Of a stretch of 64,000 bases of DNA, positions 52,247 to 60,717 are shown piece by piece. The DNA comes from CAYNHQ01 sp964397255 (GTDB lineage: Bacteria; Bdellovibrionota_G; JALEGL01; DATDPG01): assembly GCA_964397255.1 (NCBI GenBank), contig CAYNHQ010000001.1, positions 62,001 through 126,000 of the forward strand, written 5' to 3'. The stretch's first letter is position 1. Each line of letters opens with the position of its first letter. A program made the translations under genes and the position numbers. Under the pieces are notes generated by a model. The model was given only the letters and a program-made list of their open reading frames with translations, made no database searches and was not told the DNA's origin.

Positions 52247-52263
52247 TGCTCAAGACTTGAGCA
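52247..52263. promoter_or_regulatory. Upstream activator palindrome TGCTCA-N5-TGAGCA
   Basis: Perfect inverted repeat (extended ATGCTCAA/TTGAGCAT), centred about 125 bp before the predicted sigma-54 start. This is the usual distance for an enhancer-bound activator. It is identical in its 12 fixed bases to the palindrome upstream of the kinase/sigma-54 regulator gene. The TTTTT that follows would also allow it to act as a terminator, but no gene ends here. Confidence 0.6.
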
Positions 52264-52353
52264 TTTTTGGGAACCCGAGTTTTCGGTGCTTATTGGTAGC
52301 CCAAGTTCCTCCGCCAAACCATTGAAATTAATCGATTTGTATTTGCATCGATT

Positions 52354-52368
52354 TGGCACTGCCATTGC
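52354..52368 (+). promoter_or_regulatory. Sigma-54 promoter
   Basis: TGGCACT-GCCA-TTGC matches the -24/-12 consensus TGGCACG-N4-TTGC at 10 of the 11 fixed positions, with exact GG-to-GC spacing. The predicted start is at about 52380. It should drive the 1326-residue lipoprotein gene and the pseudopilin genes behind it. Confidence 0.7.
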
Positions 52369-52391
52369 GAAATAGGCTTTGCAAGAGGAGA

Positions 52392-52483
52392 TGTCTGCTG
52401 GGTAGTCGGCACACCCCACATACCCCACAGCATACTGGCATCCAGCAGACACTCCCAAAAATTTGGTTCTAAAAAAGGGAGGG
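52392..52483 (+). promoter_or_regulatory. Structured 5' leader of the lipoprotein-pseudopilin operon
   Basis: A perfect 10-bp stem TGTCTGCTGG/CCAGCAGACA (52392-52401 with 52442-52451) encloses a 40-nt loop. The loop contains a tandem ACCCCACA repeat with 9-nt period (52413-52420, 52422-52429). Directly after, CTCCC (52452-52456) can pair with GGGAG (52477-52481) of the ribosome site. This suggests translational control by a ligand, protein or small RNA. It does not match a riboswitch class I know. Confidence 0.5.
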
Positions 52484-52490
52484 TTTTTCA

Positions 52491-55400
52491 ATGCGGAGTA
52501 AAAGTTTCACAGTTCAGGCGATTCTCGGGGCCGTAATTCTGTTCGTAGGCTGCGCAGGGTCATCTTCAAATGACAGCGGACAGAAAAAGGATTCTTCTTC
52601 TTTATTCTCTGGTCAAAACTTTCTAACGATGGGGGCAGGGGGAAGCGATGGTTTAGACAATGGCGCTTACACACCTCCCACTTGCACGAATGGCGTTTGC
52701 GGCGGAAACCTGGGTGGACCAAGATTCCTGCCTGGTGCAACAAATCTTGCGGCCGCAAGATTCGATCCTGTTAATCCGGCCGATTGCGAAATGCGATCGA
52801 GCAGCGTCTATCTAAATGACGGCAGTGGCGCGAGCGGCCTCAATATTCCCGTGGTTTCCATTGCCGCGGGTGGAGCTTCGGCCAACAGCGCAAAAGGCGT
52901 TTTCATTCTGAATCGCGCGATAGACATCCCGGCGAATTATAAACTTCAACGGCAGGGCGATCTCGGCCCTTCCAATTTACTGGATTCCTGGACGGTTCTG
53001 AGTTGTCAAAAGGGGGCACCCATTGCCAGCCAAACGAAATGCAGTGTGGTCGAGAGAACCTATGATTATTCTGGCACAGGAGGAGCGGTGAACGTGAACC
53101 GCGATCAGCCCGTCCTGGTTGAGAATTGCGACACCGCCGGTTTTAATCCTCTCAATATCTACGGCACAGGATTTCCCCAGGCCGATTCCGGTATTTATTT
53201 GGCGATTGAACTCTCGGATGCATCATCCACATGCAAACTCTTTAAGCTGGATGGCTCCAGATATCGATATATCAATCAAACCAATGGTCAGTGGAATGTT
53301 CCCCCCTATCAGGATCCCTGGGCCTACTACGGCGACCCCAGCGACGATGTGCATCAGTGGAATGAAAATGGTCAGGTGAATCCTTTCTTTGGCGGTTGCA
53401 CGGGAAACATTACGGGGAAATCGGCGAAGATCACGATTGCCAGCGATATTCGCCCCCAATCCGCTTGGGCCGATAAAGCGTTTGTCTATGGCGTTCAGCC
53501 ACCTTCGCCTGCCGCCCCACGGATCGATCAAGTGTGCGCAACTTCCGCATCCCAATGGTCGATCGGAAAAACAGATAAAGGTTGCATTCTCAAAGGTACG
53601 TCAGGAAATGGTGCCGACGGATCCTTAAAAGTTGCAACCGGTGATTATTTAACCATCACAGGGCAGAATTTTCAGCGCAAAAACGAAACCGCTGTGAACT
53701 GTACGGACCCCGGTTCCTGCAACGTCAGTGGGAGACAGAAGTACTCAATCGCTGCGGATGTTTACATCGGCGGAATCAAAGTGATCGACGACATCAATTA
53801 TAAATTTGCTTTGACCGATTCGACATCAAGCAATACCGATGTCTCGACGAGAAACGGTGGATGCAATTCATTTACTGGTTCTAGTTCGGACAATTCAGGA
53901 GGTGTCTGTCAGAGAATCACGGTTCGCGTTCCGCAAATTCCGGTTCAGAGAATCCCGGCGTTTGTCAGCGTCGCGGTGCAAAATGCGGATAGTCGACGTG
54001 ACGAGCATGGTGGACAGGCCTCGCTCCACCTGGGTGATCCCGGCGACCGGAAGGTTCGCTATTATGGCGGATCCATCACTGTCACGGCCACACCTACGCC
54101 AGTTCCAGTCATCATTACGTCCGTAGCTTCAAACGGCACGCATTCACTTAAAGTGTCTTTCACTGAAGTCGCGGATGATCCGGCCGGTTATCCAAAGGCC
54201 GGAATGCCTGTGGATCATTATGACTTGAGGGAGAGTACGAGCGCCATCTCGAGCGCGAGCTTTGCGAGCGCCTATATGTATCCCAATGCTCTTCCCGGAG
54301 GTCTCCCGGGTTCGACGAGAGATGTCATTGTAGATTCGATCTCCGGAAGTCCACTGGCGGCAAATACATCCTATTGCTTCTCTGCAAAAGCGATTGATGC
54401 CAATGTGGACGCATACGGTAACACGACCTACGGGTTATCTTCATTCGGGAATAGTCTCTGCGGATCCACGGATCCTCTTCCGATCAATAATCCTCCCTGT
54501 CCGATTGTTCTGCAGGGCGAACCGCTCTCCGATACTTCGCTTCGACTTCATTGGCTCGAGCCTTCGGGCGAGGGATGCGGAACCACGATCACGGTGGCCG
54601 CTGAAGAATTGCGATATCGATCGGGTGCCACCGATTTCACCGATGCCGAATTTTCGAGTATGAGCCAGCTACCCGTAGGCTACATCGGGGCGCCGGGGGC
54701 CACACACACGATGACCATGAGCAACTTGGCTCCCTCGACCACGTATATGTTCGGTATTCGATCGCAGGATCCTGTGGCGCAGGGAAGTGATTGGTCGGTT
54801 ATCTCCAACCACCTTCCGATCACCACCATGGCCGCACCTACGCCGACCGCTACGCCTGTGGGAACCGGCGAGTTCGTCAATCTATCGGTCAACCTTCCCA
54901 ATGTGACGAACGCGGGAAACAGTATTGATATTCTTCCCAGTATCGATCCGGCCGGACATCCGTGGGTTTTGATGGCCGATCAGTCCAACGGCATCCGAGT
55001 TTTTAAGGTAGCCGATTCATACAACGTGAGCGCCGTACCTGAAAATACAATGGACGGTGTGCCCCATTATGTGGATGAACTACCCTCTTCACCCACGTGG
55101 AGAGGTGACGGAATGCCTGATTTGATTGAACGGGATCGACATAGCCTTAGATTCGGCGCGGGAAAAGATTGCGATGGCGTGGATGTCGGAACGCTTCCAA
55201 ACGATTCCTACGCCCTGTGCAATTTCCCTCAAATTACCAGGTACAACAAAGCCAGCCAGATCGCCGTCGGCAGAATAAACGCCGATAGTTTCAAAGACGT
55301 ACTCATTGCAAACCCCGGCGCACTTTCGGGTGACCGCGACGGACTTTACATCAACAGCGGCCAAGATCTCTGCAATCAACCGGGTCGGACGGACGTCGTC

Positions 55401-56471
55401 GACGGAATTCCCTGCTTTTTAAATCCCGTGGATCTTCCTCCGCAGAACCTCAACGGTCAGCGAGATCTTTCGACAAGGATCAAACTCTACGACAAATCGG
55501 ACGATGGCGTGGACGATCCGGCGGATCTTATCGCCGTCACTACGGACGTTCGAAGTCTGTCGGGTCTCACGTTCTACTCGAACGGATGCAAGTCGCGGAG
55601 TGGAAATTGTTCGCCAAACGACTTCACTGTCGTCACGCGGGAAGTGATTGATTCCAATGTCGCACTTCCGCTTTACTGCGAAGACGTGGTCTTCACGGAT
55701 CTAAACCGTGATGGAATGCGAGATCTTGTCTGCGTTCGAACGAACAACATGACGACCGCCAATCAAAACGGCGTGAACCTGACATTTGTGGCTTCCATGG
55801 GCGCCAATGGTCTTCCCTATTTCACGCGGATTCAGGGAATTCTGCCAAGCTCCGCATATAATGACTGCAACCATTCGTTTGGCGCGGTCAACAAGCTCAA
55901 CCTTGGCGCTGCCGCAAAAGACTACCTATTGATCGGTTATTCGATGATCGGAGACCCTGCAGGTCGGGGCTCAAATTGCGGGACGGAACTTTATTCTGCG
56001 GAAGTAGGCAGATTATTCTCCGAAAAGACTCTGCCAGGCCTTGGCAGTACCATCAGCTGTCACAGCGGTCTTATCACAGACAGCCGTTCGACGCAGCGTC
56101 CTGACATAGCGCTTGCCTGTGGATTGCCTTCCGATATGGAATCAGACGGAGCGTTCCGCGGACCGAAGTTGTTTCTCAACGACGGAAACGACGCGTTTGC
56201 CAACTTTGAGCCGGGCCCCCACGGACCGCAATCCATCTTTGCGCCATCGGCCTCTACTCTGGGTCAGCCGATTTGTAGCGCGCCGAATTATGCCAGTCCG
56301 CTCATTTATAGCGGCGATCCGTTTGCGGATCCATACGTTCCTGGCGCGGTCAATGTGGTGGGTGCGGGGGATCTGGATCTTGACGGAGTGCCCGACCTCT
56401 ACTTCGGTAACGGAAGCATCTCCACGGGCAGCTCAAACCTCGACTGGGTATTTAAGCAGATGAAACAGTGA
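52491..56471 (+). CDS. Giant lipoprotein with TIG/FN3-like domains and FG-GAP-type propeller
   Basis: A 1326-residue protein with lipobox LFVGC (Cys21) and a Ser/Asp/Gly-rich linker. A Cys-rich beta region covers about 60-340 and a TIG-like domain about 350-530 (DYLTITGQNF). Two FN3-type domains span about 545-780 (NTSYCFSAKAID, STTYMFGIRSQDP), followed by a Pro/Thr linker (PTPTATP). The C-terminal 500 residues hold FG-GAP/calcium-loop motifs (DLNRDGMRDLVC, GDLDLDGVPDLYFGNGS), as in integrin-like propellers. Its size, Ca-loop propeller and place before two pseudopilin genes recall PilY1-type tip adhesins, but it lacks a PilY1 C-domain that I can recognise. Ribosome site GGGAGGG. Confidence 0.75.
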   Translation: MRSKSFTVQAILGAVILFVGCAGSSSNDSGQKKDSSSLFSGQNFLTMGAGGSDGLDNGAYTPPTCTNGVCGGNLGGPRFLPGATNLAAARFDPVNPADCEMRSSSVYLNDGSGASGLNIPVVSIAAGGASANSAKGVFILNRAIDIPANYKLQRQGDLGPSNLLDSWTVLSCQKGAPIASQTKCSVVERTYDYSGTGGAVNVNRDQPVLVENCDTAGFNPLNIYGTGFPQADSGIYLAIELSDASSTCKLFKLDGSRYRYINQTNGQWNVPPYQDPWAYYGDPSDDVHQWNENGQVNPFFGGCTGNITGKSAKITIASDIRPQSAWADKAFVYGVQPPSPAAPRIDQVCATSASQWSIGKTDKGCILKGTSGNGADGSLKVATGDYLTITGQNFQRKNETAVNCTDPGSCNVSGRQKYSIAADVYIGGIKVIDDINYKFALTDSTSSNTDVSTRNGGCNSFTGSSSDNSGGVCQRITVRVPQIPVQRIPAFVSVAVQNADSRRDEHGGQASLHLGDPGDRKVRYYGGSITVTATPTPVPVIITSVASNGTHSLKVSFTEVADDPAGYPKAGMPVDHYDLRESTSAISSASFASAYMYPNALPGGLPGSTRDVIVDSISGSPLAANTSYCFSAKAIDANVDAYGNTTYGLSSFGNSLCGSTDPLPINNPPCPIVLQGEPLSDTSLRLHWLEPSGEGCGTTITVAAEELRYRSGATDFTDAEFSSMSQLPVGYIGAPGATHTMTMSNLAPSTTYMFGIRSQDPVAQGSDWSVISNHLPITTMAAPTPTATPVGTGEFVNLSVNLPNVTNAGNSIDILPSIDPAGHPWVLMADQSNGIRVFKVADSYNVSAVPENTMDGVPHYVDELPSSPTWRGDGMPDLIERDRHSLRFGAGKDCDGVDVGTLPNDSYALCNFPQITRYNKASQIAVGRINADSFKDVLIANPGALSGDRDGLYINSGQDLCNQPGRTDVVDGIPCFLNPVDLPPQNLNGQRDLSTRIKLYDKSDDGVDDPADLIAVTTDVRSLSGLTFYSNGCKSRSGNCSPNDFTVVTREVIDSNVALPLYCEDVVFTDLNRDGMRDLVCVRTNNMTTANQNGVNLTFVASMGANGLPYFTRIQGILPSSAYNDCNHSFGAVNKLNLGAAAKDYLLIGYSMIGDPAGRGSNCGTELYSAEVGRLFSEKTLPGLGSTISCHSGLITDSRSTQRPDIALACGLPSDMESDGAFRGPKLFLNDGNDAFANFEPGPHGPQSIFAPSASTLGQPICSAPNYASPLIYSGDPFADPYVPGAVNVVGAGDLDLDGVPDLYFGNGSISTGSSNLDWVFKQMKQ

Positions 56472-56477
56472 GGAGAA

Positions 56478-59174
56478 TTGTTGAGAGGAAGATGCATAGG
56501 GAGTCCCCCCTGGTTGGATCTAAAATCCAACCAGGGGTTGGCGTTAATTCCGTCCCTTATCATTTTAGTGGTTCTCACTCTTGTAGTGTTTGTGGCTCTC
56601 AAAGAGTCCATCTGGGGACTGACCTCCGCCTTTCACCGAAAAGAAAAAGTGAGTCTGGATCTCGTTGCGAAATCGGCGCTCGAAATCGTTCAATCCCGGC
56701 TCAAAGATCGAATGAACCCACCCAGACTCAAGCCCAATGGCTCTGACTGGACGATCGATGATCTAAAATATCAAGTTCCCGTGGGTTTGGATGAGACTCG
56801 TTGCCCGACGCAATGCTGGTGCAACGGCCCCACTTGCTATCACGGGTATCGGTTTCAGCAGGCTACGAATGTGGAAGCCCGCCTGACACAATATAATGAT
56901 GACTTTCTCTACGAAGAGCAGAAACAGATCGGCATCTTCGAACCTTGCACGCTCACCAACGGCAAATGTCCTGAAAGTGCGCAGTGGAAAGTCAGTCTCG
57001 TCCGATCCAATCAAATCCCCATGGGTTCGGTGGATCTTCGGTCGGACCAGATTGCGGATACTGGCTATCAATACGATCTGGAGGTCATCGCCACCGATGC
57101 CAAAAAGGGGAATCGCGCGGTGATACGGAGCGACCTCCTGTTACTCTCCTTGAAACCGAGCACGGACAGCGTGTTTGCATTTCACGCGAACGTCATCTCG
57201 AGGATGAGTCTCTTTTCAGGCTACATCAAGGGAGCCATTGCTCAATATCTCGACCCCGATCTTTTGCCTAAAAGTGCTTCAGGAACTCCGATCACGACTC
57301 CCTATTGGAACTTTGGCGAAATGGGAATGCTTCATTACAGCTGTAAGTCTTACGGAGGGTTCGTAGCCATGGCCCCCTGTTCAGTGGCGTTGGCAAGCAA
57401 TGAAAAGCCGGATTACGAACGAAAAGAATATTTTACAAATATGAAAGCCAAGGGACTCATCACTGATATCGGTGGTGGATCGCTCCTTGCGCCCCATAGC
57501 GATGCATCGCCTGCGGCCCAACCCGTGGGTTTGACGATTGATGACAATGATTCCACCACAGGAGATACAAACAAAACTCCTCCCGACGCGCTGACCGATC
57601 AGGATCCCATCGCGATGATTTTCAACTCCACCGTCATGGGGAGAGACCGATATGGCGGTATACCCGATAGCTCTGTGGATCCACTTTCGAGCGTTCTAAA
57701 TCCAACCGCCGATGCGCAGCTTAGAGCCACAGGCAACTGCATTTATGAAAGCAATGGAGCGACAAACGGCGGCCTCCAAATCGGCATAGATGGAATAAAC
57801 GCTCTTGCTGACAAACACTCTACAAAGAGTGTGGTCCTGGCACCAAACGCAGGCTGCAATATCACGGCAAAGGGGACATACATCGTTCATGGCGACTTGA
57901 TTATTGCCGGCGATGGTGCGGGCCTTTTCCAGGCCCCCGGCGGCGGCACGATGAAAGCGACTCTTTTCGCCACGGGAAATGTCTACATTCTCAACAATGT
58001 CAAAACATTAAATGGCCCCGTAGAGACGGATTACCAAAATCCCACATGGAAAGCGTCGGTGGCCAATGCCGTTACGCCCTTTGATCAATTGGGGATTTTG
58101 GCCAACGGTCACATCATCATTGGCAATCTTGCGAACAGCAACAACTACGCGCATGCGATGACGTATGCGAACAGTGAAATTCCATATTTCAACTTGGACT
58201 TCAATGGGGACAACCATATGGATCTCTTGGTCCCCGATGGATTGCGTCCTACGACCGTCAGCCCTCGACCAGCAGGAATCACCAATTTTCAAGTCCGGCG
58301 AGATAGTTGCGCCAATCAACTCACTTATTTCGCTCCGGATTTGAGTTGTGACTCTCAGTTACCCGGTCTTCTGCCAGAGGGCTCCACTCAAATTGACGAC
58401 ACCCATAAATACAAGTTCGCATTCACCGAATCCACGGCGGGAAGCACGAAGCCGGGATATGGATATGTTCCCAATGGAGGAGCGGGCAACTACTCGTGGG
58501 ATGGCACGACGGTACGAACAGGGGTTAGCGAGGCCGCTTATCAAAGTAATCCCGTCGTAGGCTCGGTAAACAGTGATTTATTTGAAGGCGGTTGGATTTC
58601 AACCAGTCGATTCCGCGATTTCGCAAATGCCCCGATTCTGGCGGACAACGGACATAAACATGATTCGTTGGATCCACAGTATATCAATCAAGCGCACTAT
58701 ATCGGCGCAAAACTTTATGCGGGAGGAGTCATCATTGGCCTCACAAGCTTTGATGATAAGTTCACTCTCCCTTCAGCAGCCGTCGCTAATCCCGACAATC
58801 CATTCCGCGCCCAACAGAATTTCACCGGCTATAACAGCGCGGGTTGGAGTTTTCATCTCCTCAAGGACGTGAACAACACGACCCGGTATCCTCGGCGCTG
58901 CCTTTCTTCCGCCGCCAATATTCCCTATGTACCAAACAATCTTTATACGAATCCGGGTGCTTCTTCCCCTCCATATATCGTCGGAGTGAGCAGTCCTCCA
59001 CGACCCACCGGCATTGATATTTTTGGTGGCGTGTTTGCCCGGTACGTGAATATCACGTCTACGAATGGTCTCTGTATTTATGGCGATGACCGCGCGATGG
59101 ATTTGGGGCATGAACCCATTCTCGTTATTCCAGGGCCTTCTTCTCATGAGGATCCCATCAATGCGGGCCTCTAA
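56478..59174 (+). CDS. PilX-like pilus assembly/pseudopilin protein
   Basis: An 898-residue protein with a prepilin-like start: a 20-residue leader ending SNQG, then LALIPSLIILVVLTLVVFVAL, the PilX N-terminal type of transmembrane helix. The starts available are TTG at 56478 or, better spaced from AGGAG, TTG at 56481. Glu5 of typical type IV pilins is absent, as in PilX-type proteins. The large C-terminal region holds beta-rich sequence with Asn/Gly-rich stretches and a parallel-helix-like centre (KGTYIVHGDLIIAGDGAG). It is much longer than PilX (about 200 residues), so a tip-located minor pilin fused to an adhesin is likely. A perfect 13-bp inverted repeat lies in the leader codons. Confidence 0.65.
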   Translation: MLRGRCIGSPPWLDLKSNQGLALIPSLIILVVLTLVVFVALKESIWGLTSAFHRKEKVSLDLVAKSALEIVQSRLKDRMNPPRLKPNGSDWTIDDLKYQVPVGLDETRCPTQCWCNGPTCYHGYRFQQATNVEARLTQYNDDFLYEEQKQIGIFEPCTLTNGKCPESAQWKVSLVRSNQIPMGSVDLRSDQIADTGYQYDLEVIATDAKKGNRAVIRSDLLLLSLKPSTDSVFAFHANVISRMSLFSGYIKGAIAQYLDPDLLPKSASGTPITTPYWNFGEMGMLHYSCKSYGGFVAMAPCSVALASNEKPDYERKEYFTNMKAKGLITDIGGGSLLAPHSDASPAAQPVGLTIDDNDSTTGDTNKTPPDALTDQDPIAMIFNSTVMGRDRYGGIPDSSVDPLSSVLNPTADAQLRATGNCIYESNGATNGGLQIGIDGINALADKHSTKSVVLAPNAGCNITAKGTYIVHGDLIIAGDGAGLFQAPGGGTMKATLFATGNVYILNNVKTLNGPVETDYQNPTWKASVANAVTPFDQLGILANGHIIIGNLANSNNYAHAMTYANSEIPYFNLDFNGDNHMDLLVPDGLRPTTVSPRPAGITNFQVRRDSCANQLTYFAPDLSCDSQLPGLLPEGSTQIDDTHKYKFAFTESTAGSTKPGYGYVPNGGAGNYSWDGTTVRTGVSEAAYQSNPVVGSVNSDLFEGGWISTSRFRDFANAPILADNGHKHDSLDPQYINQAHYIGAKLYAGGVIIGLTSFDDKFTLPSAAVANPDNPFRAQQNFTGYNSAGWSFHLLKDVNNTTRYPRRCLSSAANIPYVPNNLYTNPGASSPPYIVGVSSPPRPTGIDIFGGVFARYVNITSTNGLCIYGDDRAMDLGHEPILVIPGPSSHEDPINAGL
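56507..56537. repeat. Perfect 13-bp inverted repeat with 5-nt loop
   Basis: CCCCTGGTTGGAT-CTAAA-ATCCAACCAGGGG lies 27-57 bp after the TTG start of the PilX-like gene, within codons of its leader peptide. In mRNA it forms a very stable hairpin next to the ribosome site. No U-run follows. Confidence 0.85.
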
Positions 59175-60111
59175 ATGCGAACGAGGAATGGGACTAACCG
59201 AATTGCTCATCTCGATGTTGGCCGGAGCCATTTTGATGGCCGGCACGTATCGGTTCATGATCAAAACCGCACGAGTTACCTCTTTTTCCTCCAGTCAGGC
59301 ACGCGTGAGTCGCAGCACTGCGGCTCTCCGCGAGACATTGGCCAGAGATCTTCGAAACATCGGCTACAACCCGAAACTCGTGGAATTCAGTACGAATCTT
59401 TCCGATCCCGACCGCGACAAAAAGCGAATGGGAGTAATTCTAATTAAACCGAACGAAGTTCGGTTTAATTCCGATGACAATCTCCTGTTTGATCCGCTCA
59501 ATCCCTATTCGAGCAGCTCGACGGGGGAAATTCAGGAGTCGGAAAAATATGGCTATTGGGTAGAAGATGCATCTGGAAACCACATCTCTTTTGATGCGCT
59601 CACACTTCAAAGTGCGGCGGAGCCCTGCACGAACGGGAATGATGGTTTGACTCCCCCGACCCCATTTCGGTTCTCGTCTACTTACAAACTCATGGGTTTG
59701 GTAAAACCTTCCTTGGTTTCAAGTGCAACCATTCCCACCGTCCTGTCGAGCGATATTGTCTGCTTTGAAGTGAGGTACTACTCCGATGGAGATCCCATGT
59801 TATTGGAACCGCGTTGGGTCAGAGTCGGTTGGGATGCTTCGATTCCTTCGCAATACCATCCTCCTCCTGGACCTGGAGATGCGGGATATTCTGTCGGCAC
59901 GACCAGCGAAAAAAATTACTTTCAGTTCCTACGCGACCATGTTCGTAAAATTGAAATCGGAATTGTGGTGGCGGGAAAGAATGATCTCAGTGGTCTCATT
60001 AACCCCGTTACCGGGGATACTCGTACAACGGAAAAAATCATTCTTGAATCAAGGGTCATGAATACCCCCTGGCTCCGCGCGGCCACCACCGGCAATCTGC
60101 CGGGAGGGTAA
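59161..60111 (+). CDS. PilW-like minor pseudopilin
   Basis: The ATG at 59161 gives a 316-residue protein with a type IV prepilin N-terminus. The short basic leader RASKCERG is followed by MGLTELLISMLAGAILMAG, with cleavage after Gly and Glu at mature position 5. The rest is a beta-rich globular domain. This suits PilW-type minor pilins, which initiate pilus assembly together with PilX and PilY1. It overlaps the preceding gene by 14 bp. No prepilin peptidase or pilus ATPase is nearby. Confidence 0.75.
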   Translation: MRASKCERGMGLTELLISMLAGAILMAGTYRFMIKTARVTSFSSSQARVSRSTAALRETLARDLRNIGYNPKLVEFSTNLSDPDRDKKRMGVILIKPNEVRFNSDDNLLFDPLNPYSSSSTGEIQESEKYGYWVEDASGNHISFDALTLQSAAEPCTNGNDGLTPPTPFRFSSTYKLMGLVKPSLVSSATIPTVLSSDIVCFEVRYYSDGDPMLLEPRWVRVGWDASIPSQYHPPPGPGDAGYSVGTTSEKNYFQFLRDHVRKIEIGIVVAGKNDLSGLINPVTGDTRTTEKIILESRVMNTPWLRAATTGNLPGG

Positions 60112-60116
60112 GTTCA

Positions 60117-60710
60117 TTATTTCTTGCTTTGTAATGGCACGGCTTTAATTTTTGATTTTCCACCCTCAATGGCGACGGCGAGGCGTACATTGCCCGCGTT
60201 GGTCTGCTTTTTCACCGCTTCAATTTGAGCCTCGATCGCCTTTCGAAATTTTTCAGGTGTGAGTCCTGCGATGCTCTCTTTGCACTTTTCTCGCGCGGCG
60301 ACATATTGGTCAAAAAGAATCAAAATCGGATCCTTCGCGGATTCTTTCTTCGCATTCTGAGCGGGAGTTGGTGCCTTACCATCCGTTTGATGGTCGGCAT
60401 TGTATTTAAATACATCACGCTCATAGCTTCCCTCCTCGATTTCACGTAGCACCCGATCCCAATAGGTGGTGTACGTGTTGTAGCGGGCCACTGTCTGTTG
60501 ATATCGAAATTTAATTCGAGCATTCTTAATTTGGAGTCCGGAGTATTTTCGGATCAAGTTAACCACTTTTTCTCGAAGATTCGACGGTTCTTTCCTCTCC
60601 AAACCCAAAAAATATTGTTCATACGATTTGCGCAGATTCTCCAGCTCGTTGACGAGAAGCTCGACATCTTTCCCAATCTCTTCCGTGTTCTGAAATTGCG
60701 TGAGCGCCAT
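60117..60710 (-). CDS. MXAN_5187-C-like coiled-coil protein
   Basis: A 197-residue, charged helical protein. The segment VVNLIRKYSGLQIKNARIKF and the motif TVARYNTYTTYWDRVLREIEEG resemble the family named after the C-terminal domain of Myxococcus MXAN_5187. The C-terminal part is a second helical unit (DQYVAAREKCKESIAGLTPE). No signal or membrane segment. Function unknown. It is convergent with the pseudopilin gene and may be co-transcribed with the SpoIID-like gene behind which it lies (7 bp gap). Confidence 0.6.
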   Translation of the reverse strand: MALTQFQNTEEIGKDVELLVNELENLRKSYEQYFLGLERKEPSNLREKVVNLIRKYSGLQIKNARIKFRYQQTVARYNTYTTYWDRVLREIEEGSYERDVFKYNADHQTDGKAPTPAQNAKKESAKDPILILFDQYVAAREKCKESIAGLTPEKFRKAIEAQIEAVKKQTNAGNVRLAVAIEGGKSKIKAVPLQSKK

Positions 60711-60717
60711 GGAGTCT

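Larger units (their letters stand above)
52071..52490. promoter_or_regulatory. Divergent control region with sigma-54 promoter, activator site and structured leader
   Basis: The 420-bp gap between the beta-helix gene (minus) and the lipoprotein gene (plus) carries no gene. It holds the palindromic activator site (52247-52263), a degenerate second copy (TGCCAA-N5-TGAGCA, 52189-52205), a sigma-54 promoter (52354-52368) and a structured 110-nt leader (52380-52490). Each is listed separately. Confidence 0.6.
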
